The notes beneath the pieces were generated by a model, which saw only the letters and a program-made list of their open reading frames with translations, was not told the DNA's origin and ran no database searches. A stretch of 64,000 bases of DNA from an uncultured bacterium (lineage in GTDB: Bacteria; Bacillota; Clostridia; Lachnospirales; Lachnospiraceae). Shown in pieces: positions 58,657-64,000 of this stretch. Position 1 is the stretch's first letter. Each line of letters opens with the position of its first letter. A program made the position numbers and the translations under genes. The DNA lies in the NCBI GenBank assembly GCA_905215155.1, contig CAJMPJ010000006.1, positions 1-64,000 on the forward strand, written 5' to 3'.

Positions 58657-58720
58657 GGGGTTCCCGACATTAACATCCTTGGCAAAGTAGCCGCGAGAAA
58701 AGTTCAATGTCAGGAAATCC
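58657..58720. terminator. Bidirectional terminator between hsdR and rlmD
   Basis: GGGGTTCCCGACATTAAC (58657-58674 region) pairs with GTTCAATGTCAGGAAATCC (58702-58720), forming a long, slightly mismatched stem. On the minus strand it is followed by TTATTTTTATTC. It serves rlmD, whose stop lies 27 bp to the right, and perhaps hsdR from the other side. It is element-encoded and replaces the native rlmD terminator. Confidence 0.7.
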
Positions 58721-58746
58721 TTTATTTATCAGCGTTTGAGTAGCCC

Positions 58747-60117
58747 CTATTTCTCCACCCTTGACATCAAGACAACACACTCAACATGCCCAGTCTGCGA
58801 AAACATATCACACCCCCGCACCTTCACCACCTCATACCCTCTCTCCCCCAAATACTTAAGATCCCGTGCCAAAGTAGCGGAATCGCAGCTTACATACACC
58901 ACCCTTTTCGGTGCCATCTTCACGATAGTATCAAGGCACACCTCATCGCATCCTTTTCTGGGAGGGTCCACGACAATTACATCTGCATAGATCCTATTCT
59001 TCTCATACTGTTCCGGCAACACCTCTTCGGCTTTCCCCACGAAGAATTCCACATTCCCGATCCCGTTGAGCTTTGCGTTCTCCCTTGCGTCTTCAATAGC
59101 CTGAGGCACGATCTCCACTCCATAGACTTTCTTCGCCTTCTTTGCAAGGAACAGGGAAATGGTTCCGATGCCGCAGTAAAGATCCCAGACGGTTTCATCC
59201 CCGGTAAGACCGGCATATTCAAGGGCTGTGCCGTAGAGTTTTTCTGTCTGCACCGGATTTACCTGATAGAAGGACAGAGGGGAAATGCGGTATTTCACGT
59301 CCCCGATATAATCCGTTATATACCCTGGTCCGTATAGATTCTCCACCTGGGTTCCCATAATCACATTGGTCTGATCCCGGTTGATGCTAATCGAAATGCT
59401 TTTCATACCAGGAATTTCCAACAGGCTTTTAACCAGCTCCTCACTGTGAGGAAGGCTTTTTCCATTGATCACCTGGCATACCATCAGTTCGCCCGTTTTA
59501 AAGCCTTTGCGGATCAGGGTGTGGCGCATCAACCCTTTGTGGGTCTCTTCCTCATAAGGACGAAGTCCATGGCGCTCCATATGGGACTTGATCCGTTTTA
59601 AGATTTCCTGGTTCTCTTCTATTCCCAGCAGACAGTCCCCGCAGGCGATGATGGAATGGGTACGGCCTGCGTAAAAGCCGGCGACAAAATTTCCTTCCTT
59701 ATCCGTTCCCCAGGGAAACTGTGCTTTATTCCGGTATCTCCAAGGCTCCTCCATTCCCATAATCGGAAGCATGGGAACTTCTGAAAAGCCGCCGATCCTG
59801 ACTAAGTTGTTCCATATCTTTTTTTCTTTATAGCGGAGCTGTTCGGCATAATTCATGGCCTGAAGCTGACAGCCCCCGCACTGTCTTGCCACCGGACATT
59901 TGGGTACCACACGGTTTTCAGACTTCTTTTTTATGTGCTCCAATCTGGCAAAACCGTATGATTTCTTCACCTTCATTACCTTTGCCTCTACCTGATCTCC
60001 AATTACCGTATCCTTAATAAACCAGGTAAATCCATCGGTCTTTCCGATGCCCTCTCCGGTCTCACTCATATCTTCAATGATCAACTCAATTTTGTCATTT
60101 TTCTTCCACTCTGACAT
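58747..60117 (-). CDS. rlmD: 23S rRNA (uracil-5)-methyltransferase, hybrid C-terminus
   Basis: The 456-aa enzyme methylates a uracil in 23S rRNA (RlmD/RumA, RlmCD group). It has a TRAM domain (residues 5-60), a 4Fe-4S site (CPVARQCGGCQLQ and IACGDC), the SAM motif WDLYCGIGTISLFLA, DPPRKGCD and the catalytic Cys in YVSCDSATLARD. ATG 60117 has GGAGG five bases upstream. The last nine residues (VVLMSRVEK) lie in element sequence past attR; the native tail (IILMTYCGDRKK) is at 138-176. Codons upstream of HVEC are host-like, so the present protein is a host-phage hybrid that should still be functional. Confidence 0.95.
   Translation of the reverse strand: MSEWKKNDKIELIIEDMSETGEGIGKTDGFTWFIKDTVIGDQVEAKVMKVKKSYGFARLEHIKKKSENRVVPKCPVARQCGGCQLQAMNYAEQLRYKEKKIWNNLVRIGGFSEVPMLPIMGMEEPWRYRNKAQFPWGTDKEGNFVAGFYAGRTHSIIACGDCLLGIEENQEILKRIKSHMERHGLRPYEEETHKGLMRHTLIRKGFKTGELMVCQVINGKSLPHSEELVKSLLEIPGMKSISISINRDQTNVIMGTQVENLYGPGYITDYIGDVKYRISPLSFYQVNPVQTEKLYGTALEYAGLTGDETVWDLYCGIGTISLFLAKKAKKVYGVEIVPQAIEDARENAKLNGIGNVEFFVGKAEEVLPEQYEKNRIYADVIVVDPPRKGCDEVCLDTIVKMAPKRVVYVSCDSATLARDLKYLGERGYEVVKVRGCDMFSQTGHVECVVLMSRVEK
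58763..58788 (-). other. attR of the prophage
   Basis: Core ACACTCAAC at 58777-58785 within the HVECV codons of rlmD. Positions 58763-58780 provide the other half of the attP palindrome: on the minus strand GTGTGTTGTCTTGATGTC, against GTGGCTCGAGTTGATGGC on the plus strand at 186-203, 12 of 18 positions identical, with GTTGA between in the joined site. Confidence 0.85.
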
Positions 60118-60266
60118 AACATCCTCCATTTGTACAGAACCGCGTTTAAATGGCCAACGCCTTATTTCATTTCCATTCCTGCACCGCTGGTTCCTCTTAA
60201 CGTATTGTATCTTTTTTTCGGGGAAGAAGCAAGACAACCTTTTTTCGTTCTCCGAAATAATAAAAA

Positions 60267-60323
60267 CCGGGAGCTGACGGCGGGAAGAATGGATTGGCCA
60301 TTCTTTCCACCGTCAGCTCCCGG
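60267..60323 (-). terminator. Terminator of the DEAD-box gene
   Basis: CCGGGAGCTGACGG (60267-60280) and CCGTCAGCTCCCGG (60310-60323) form a perfect 14-bp stem; an internal AGAATGG/CCATTCT pair extends it. On the minus strand it is followed by TTTTTATTATTT. The stop of the helicase lies just before it. Confidence 0.88.
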
Positions 60324-60327
60324 AAAT

Positions 60328-61998
60328 TTATCTGCCTTTTCCGTTGGCTTTTTCCATATGGATATTTTTACCTTTGATCTTTACATCTTTCATGGCTTTC
60401 AGTACAACGTCTGCACTTTCTCTTGGAACCTCTACAAATGTATATTTGTCATACATGTCGATGCTTCCTACCATTTTACCAGGCATTCCGGATTCTCCGG
60501 CAATGGCGCCCAGGATGTCTCCAGGCTTTACGTTCTGGTTCTTTCCGATGTTGATGAAGAGACGTGCCATATCATCTCTTTCTCTGGAAGAATCCCCTCT
60601 TCCACGGCCGTTTGAATTTCTTGAGCGTCCGCGGCCGCTGTTTCCAAAGTAGTTATCCAGATCGTCAAGAGAGCGTGGCTCTCTGGTGTCGATCACATCT
60701 TCATTTTCCTCACCCATCATCATCTTCAGCAGTGCAGCTGCCAGATCCAGGGAGGTGTAATCTTCTTCTAAAAGCTTTTTCTCGATGATGTTTACCATCT
60801 TGCTTAAATCGGTATCGCCAATCGTATCGGCTACACTCTCTAAAATCTTGTCTACCTTGATGGCAGTTACATCATTTAAAGAAGGAATGGCCTGAGGTAC
60901 GATCTTGGTCTTGCAGTAACGCTGGATGTCACGAAGCTTGTAGACTTCCTTACCTACCACAAAGCTGAATGCAATTCCTTCCCGGTTTGCACGTCCGGTA
61001 CGGCCGATTCTGTGCACATAGTACTCATCATCCTGGGGAAGGTCGTAGTTGAATACCGCTTCTACGTCGTCTACGTCGATTCCACGGGCTGCTACGTCGG
61101 TAGCCACTAAGATCTCCGTCTTACCGTTACGGAAGCTGTTCATGACCCTGTCACGCTGTATCTGCTTTAAGTCACCATGAAGCCCCTCGGCGAAATAGCC
61201 GCGGCCCTGAAGTGCCTGTACCAGTTCGTCTACCTGTTTTTTGGTGTTACAGAAGGCAACGGAAAGCTTTGGTGCGTACATGTCTAACAGACGGCACATA
61301 ACTTCCACCTTGCTCTTTGGCTTCACTTCATAATAGTACTGGGTTACCTTCGGAACAGTCAGTTCTTTCTTCACAACTTTTACAGTCACCGGCTCCTGCT
61401 GGAACTTTCTCGCGATATCCATAATGGCGGGCGGCATGGTTGCAGAGAACATGACGGTCTGGCGTTCTTCGGGAAGCTGGCTTAAAATGGTTTCCATATC
61501 TTCCAAAAATCCCATGTTCAGCATCTCATCTGCTTCATCCATCACTACGGTGTGGACAAAATCAAATTTCACGGTTTTGCGGCGCATATGATCCATAACA
61601 CGTCCGGGAGTACCGATGATGATCTGGGTTCCGTCCTTCAAAGAACGGATCTGTTTCACAATGTCCTGTCCGCCGTAAATTGGCAGGATTTTTACACCAT
61701 GCATATATTTACCAAGCCTGCGGATCTCATCTGCTACCTGAATTGCAAGTTCTCTGGTAGGACAGAGAGCAACCGCCTGAAGCTTCTTTACCTTAGGGTC
61801 AATTTTCTGTAACAGGGGAATACCAAAGGCTGCGGTCTTACCGGTTCCTGTCTGAGCCTGACCGATGATATCTCTTCCTTCTACCTGGACCGGAATTGCC
61901 TGGGCCTGGATCGGGGATGCCTCTTCAAATCCCATATCTGCTACAGCCCGCAGAATTCTTTCATCTAACTGTAATTCATCAAATCTCATTGTTTCCAT
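60328..61998 (-). CDS. DEAD-box RNA helicase with DbpA-type RNA-binding domain
   Basis: The 556-aa helicase carries the DEAD-box motifs: AQTGTGKTAAFGIP (I), PTRELAIQ (Ia), DEADEM (II), SATMP (III), ATDVAARGIDVDDV (V) and HRIGRTGRAN (VI). After the core comes an Arg/Gly-rich linker (GNSGRGRSRNSNGRGRGD, near residue 465) and a C-terminal RRM fold of the DbpA type (ARLFINIGKNQNVKPGDILGAI). It resembles CsdA/DeaD/CshA proteins that act in ribosome assembly and cold adaptation. A strong promoter at 62131-62159 gives a leader of about 125 nt with a hairpin. Host gene. Confidence 0.93.
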   Translation of the reverse strand: METMRFDELQLDERILRAVADMGFEEASPIQAQAIPVQVEGRDIIGQAQTGTGKTAAFGIPLLQKIDPKVKKLQAVALCPTRELAIQVADEIRRLGKYMHGVKILPIYGGQDIVKQIRSLKDGTQIIIGTPGRVMDHMRRKTVKFDFVHTVVMDEADEMLNMGFLEDMETILSQLPEERQTVMFSATMPPAIMDIARKFQQEPVTVKVVKKELTVPKVTQYYYEVKPKSKVEVMCRLLDMYAPKLSVAFCNTKKQVDELVQALQGRGYFAEGLHGDLKQIQRDRVMNSFRNGKTEILVATDVAARGIDVDDVEAVFNYDLPQDDEYYVHRIGRTGRANREGIAFSFVVGKEVYKLRDIQRYCKTKIVPQAIPSLNDVTAIKVDKILESVADTIGDTDLSKMVNIIEKKLLEEDYTSLDLAAALLKMMMGEENEDVIDTREPRSLDDLDNYFGNSGRGRSRNSNGRGRGDSSRERDDMARLFINIGKNQNVKPGDILGAIAGESGMPGKMVGSIDMYDKYTFVEVPRESADVVLKAMKDVKIKGKNIHMEKANGKGR

Positions 61999-62072
61999 AA
62001 ATGATTAATTCCTTTCTCATGGCCTGCCGGGTTCCCATGTTGCCGACGGCCGCGCACACACATTCGCAAACA

Positions 62073-62117
62073 AAACGAGAGGTATCAGGCACGTTTCAGA
62101 CCTTCATCCTCTCGTTT
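62073..62117 (-). promoter_or_regulatory. Hairpin in the DEAD-box leader
   Basis: On the minus strand AAACGAGAGG (62108-62117) pairs with CCTCTCGTTT (62073-62082) perfectly; a further AAGGT/GCCT-like pairing lies inside. It starts about 7 nt after the predicted transcript start and is followed by TGTTTG. It might stabilise the mRNA, act as attenuator, or respond to cold. Confidence 0.55.
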
Positions 62118-62130
62118 CACACAAAAGTAA

Positions 62131-62159
62131 ACTATAGCAGATTTTTTTTTGAGTGTCAA
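62131..62159 (-). promoter_or_regulatory. Promoter of the DEAD-box helicase gene
   Basis: On the minus strand TTGACA (62154-62159), 17 bp, TATAGT (62131-62136), preceded by TGC. This is close to the sigma-A consensus, with a poly-A run in the spacer. Confidence 0.8.
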
Positions 62160-62324
62160 GGGCTGCGACTTGGTTTTTTCTTTGTCTTATATAAAATACA
62201 GCAGCTTTTCACTGGTAATTTCTTCCACTCCACTTCAGAATGGAAAAGACCCTCCCGGCATAGATCCTGGACTTTTATTCCAGTTTCGCCGGAAAGGCCT
62301 ATTTAATTAGGAAACTTCTCGTTC
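62160..62324. other. Intergenic stretch after the kinase-like gene
   Basis: I see no gene here. A modest hairpin (TTCCA/TGGAA, about 62220-62245) could help end the kinase-like transcript that stops at 62325. No other signal is clear. Confidence 0.3.
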
Positions 62325-62924
62325 TCAATCATTCCCGTACAGCTGATGAACCACTCCGGCAATCAGCTTTGCTGTGCCTGTAACTCCAAGGAGTGAGGAG
62401 TCGATCATAAGATTCATATGCTCCGGATCATTTGGAAGATATCCAGAGTATTTTTTATGATACGCATTTCTGGCTTTGTCAACAGACTGAATCATCTTTT
62501 TCGCCTCAGCAGCCGTCATGCCGAGAGAATTCACACAGTTCTCCACCCGTTTCGGATAAGGAGCGTAAATAAAGATGTTCATATTGTTCTTTTTATTCTC
62601 TAAAATGTAGTTGGAACATCTACCCACAATGATGCAGCTGGAGGCTTTTGCCAGATCCAGAATGATATCCTTTTGCACATCGAAAATAATATCCTGCATA
62701 TAGTCTTCATCGGTTCCAAGGGGAAACATGTGGGAAATCAGAAGATGCTTCGACTTCTCCTCTTCATCACTAACCGTAGAAACGGGAAGGTTCAGTTTTT
62801 TTGCAACCTCTTCCACAATATCACGGTCGTAAAATTTTACTCCCAGCTCCTTGGAAAGCTCCCTGGCAATGGGGCCTCCCATGCTTCCGAACTCACGGGC
62901 AATCGTGATTGTAAACTTTTCCAT
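62325..62924 (-). CDS. Cytidylate-kinase-like protein
   Basis: The 199-aa protein belongs to the cytidylate-kinase-like family (AAA_26). ITIAREFGSMGGPIARELSKEL is a P-loop-like start with GSMGG in place of GxxGxGK, followed by YDRDIVEEVAKKLN, and IIVGRCSNYILEN, typical of the group. These proteins are common in clostridia and bind nucleotides; the actual substrate is not established. GGAGG precedes ATG 62924. It lies 15 bp after the ABC permease gene on the same strand and may be co-transcribed with it. Confidence 0.85.
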   Translation of the reverse strand: MEKFTITIAREFGSMGGPIARELSKELGVKFYDRDIVEEVAKKLNLPVSTVSDEEEKSKHLLISHMFPLGTDEDYMQDIIFDVQKDIILDLAKASSCIIVGRCSNYILENKKNNMNIFIYAPYPKRVENCVNSLGMTAAEAKKMIQSVDKARNAYHKKYSGYLPNDPEHMNLMIDSSLLGVTGTAKLIAGVVHQLYGND

Positions 62925-62939
62925 TCAAAAAGTTCCTCC

Positions 62940-63602
62940 CTAACCAGTTACAATGGTTTTCTGGTAACGCCTTACCACGCTGCTCAATGCAAAGCAGATG
63001 GTGAAATAACAAAGGGCTTCAAAGGCAAACAGCATGATCATGCCCCTCACATCGTAAATACTTCCAAGTACAACGGAACTGTTTCTCATAAACTCCGCCA
63101 CATCGACCATCTTTAAGAATGAGGTATCCTTGATGATTGTGATGACCTGACTCAAAAGGGCCGGAATGACCTTTCTATAGGTCTGGGGAAGTATGATATA
63201 CCAGAGAGTCTGAAAAAAACCGAATCCCTGTGACTGGGCGCCTTCAAACTGGCCCTTGGGAATGGAATTTAAGCCTCCCCGGAATATCTCCGCCATAACA
63301 GCTGAAGTGAACAGCGATATAGCGAATACCGATACTCCTACTTTATTCCCTTTGACCGTAAAATAGATCCAAAGAATCCATAAAAGGTTTGGCGTACATC
63401 GGAAAAACTCCGTATAAATGGCTACCAGGGCCCCTGCCCATTTCCATTTGCCGGAGGCATAGGTTCGGATCAGGGCCAGAATCGTACCGAAAAATATGCT
63501 GATGATCGTTGCAAATACCGCGATCATCACCGTCATCTGCAATCCCTTCATCATAAAGATCACATTTGCCGGAGTAAATATCTGGTGAAATAATTCTATC
63601 AT
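62940..63602 (-). CDS. Polar amino-acid ABC transporter permease
   Basis: The 220-aa membrane protein has five hydrophobic segments and the His/Glu/Gln/opine permease signature, with the EAA loop EGAQSQGFGFFQTLWYIILPQTYRKVIPALLSQ (residues about 125-158) that docks to the ATPase. It is one half of a heterodimeric importer, of the GlnP/GltJ-K type. It overlaps the upstream permease gene by 4 bp. The ATPase and binding protein would lie outside the window. Confidence 0.9.
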   Translation of the reverse strand: MIELFHQIFTPANVIFMMKGLQMTVMIAVFATIISIFFGTILALIRTYASGKWKWAGALVAIYTEFFRCTPNLLWILWIYFTVKGNKVGVSVFAISLFTSAVMAEIFRGGLNSIPKGQFEGAQSQGFGFFQTLWYIILPQTYRKVIPALLSQVITIIKDTSFLKMVDVAEFMRNSSVVLGSIYDVRGMIMLFAFEALCYFTICFALSSVVRRYQKTIVTG

Positions 63603-64000
63603 ACGGCCTCCTCATTTGCTGAAATATCTAGCTTTTTTGCAGTTGGCAGCCGCATGGAACGAATCTCCAAATATCGGGCAAGCCTTGCTAACGGGAAACA
63701 GATGATGAAATACAGGAAAGCACTGGTAAAGTACGCCTGTGCAAAATATCCGCGGTCAGACCCCCAGGAATCGGTAAAGTACATGAGATCCATACCGGCT
63801 ACCATGGCCAGAATGGACGTATTCTTTACCAGACCCAGCGCCTGATTGGCAAGGGGCGGAAGGATGATCTTTACGGTCTGAGGCAAAATGATGTGATACA
63901 TGGTCTCCAGATAGGAAAATCCCTGAGAGGAAGCTGCCTCAGACTGTCCCTTAGGTATCGCTTCGATTCCCGTTCTTATAACCTCTGAAATATAGGCACC
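63599..64000 (-). CDS. Second amino-acid ABC permease, partial
   Basis: The C-terminal part of a second permease runs off the right edge. The frame is open from 64000: GAYISEVIRTGIEAIPKGQ, then SEAASSQGFSYLETMYHI and ILPQTVKIILPPLANQALG, the EAA loop of the His/Glu/Gln permease family. It ends KKLDISANEEAV at 63599. The N-terminal portion is missing. It pairs with the 62940-63602 permease as the two membrane subunits of one importer. Confidence 0.9.
   Translation of the reverse strand, partial: GAYISEVIRTGIEAIPKGQSEAASSQGFSYLETMYHIILPQTVKIILPPLANQALGLVKNTSILAMVAGMDLMYFTDSWGSDRGYFAQAYFTSAFLYFIICFPLARLARYLEIRSMRLPTAKKLDISANEEAV

Larger units (their letters stand above)
186..58785. mobile_element. 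Integrated prophage with cargo, 58.6 kb, in the 3' end of rlmD
   Basis: The two copies of the core ACACTCAAC are exactly 58,600 bp apart. Between them lie serine recombinases, a lysogeny switch, phage replication, packaging, head, tail and lysis genes, and three cargo blocks: the left hydrolase/regulator block, Rrf2-MATE, and type I restriction. The phage genes run on the minus strand from about 51.5 to 11.4 kb. The left cargo (0.5-7.3 kb) lies between attL and the recombinases and is therefore inside the element. The HK97-type head, Dit and long tape measure indicate a siphovirus. All major modules look intact; the only clear damage is to the lysis amidase. Confidence 0.88.

Noticed and set aside
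1..64000. tRNA, rRNA or CRISPR arrays
   Set aside because: Reading both strands I found no tRNA-like cloverleaf near the att sites, no rRNA sequence and no spaced repeat array.

Overview
The window holds one large integrated element, a siderophage-type prophage of about 58.6 kb, with host chromosome on both sides. The host looks like a clostridial Firmicute, probably Lachnospiraceae. The right flank carries rlmD, a DbpA/CsdA-type DEAD-box helicase, a cytidylate-kinase-like gene and polar amino-acid ABC permeases, and all phage modules are of Firmicute type. I saw no rRNA, tRNA or CRISPR.

Boundaries can be read directly. The element lies in the 3' end of the host rlmD gene (23S rRNA uracil-5-methyltransferase). 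The displaced original tail of rlmD (HVECIILMTYCGDRKK, stop) and its terminator lie at 111-188. At the right junction (58777-58788) the element supplies a replacement tail (HVECVVLMSRVEK), so rlmD stays full length. Both junctions share ACACTCAAC, and the distance between the copies is 58,600 bp.

Layout, left to right: attL and end repeats (177-303); a six-gene A+T-rich cargo block on the minus strand (AraC/GyrI-like regulator, two alpha/beta hydrolases, GNAT, CPBP protease, XRE regulator; 0.5-7.3 kb); a recombinase module with a SHOCT protein and three consecutive serine-recombinase genes (7.4-11.25 kb); an Rrf2-MATE cassette on the plus strand (11.8-13.9 kb) that splits the lysis amidase gene; then the phage proper on the minus strand. 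In transcription order the early region runs from a XRE/ImmA lysogeny switch (50.4-51.5 kb) through small regulators, a sigma-like protein, DUF2800, DUF2815, PolA, an antirepressor, a VirE primase/helicase, VRR-NUC and a SNF2 helicase to a second sigma-like/ArpU-type protein (38.4 kb). A 10-bp iteron array with a TATAAT box follows, and then the late region: HNH, TerS, MetK, ParB-methyltransferase, an amidoligase/GGCT module, TerL, portal, ClpP protease, capsid, connectors, tail tube, frameshifted tail chaperone, tape measure, Dit, tail-tip proteins with a GH18 enzyme, holin and amidase. On the plus strand, between the immunity region and attR, is a complete type I restriction-modification operon with its own XRE regulator.

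The genes fit a temperate siphovirus that carries defence (HsdMSR), efflux (MATE) and metabolic cargo and modifies DNA (MetK plus methyltransferase). From memory of family architecture, integration in rlmD (rum/rumA) and the MetK/amidoligase/DUF4314/VirE/PolA gene set recall the rum-integrating Streptococcus prophages of the Phi-m46.1 type; this was not checked by a search.
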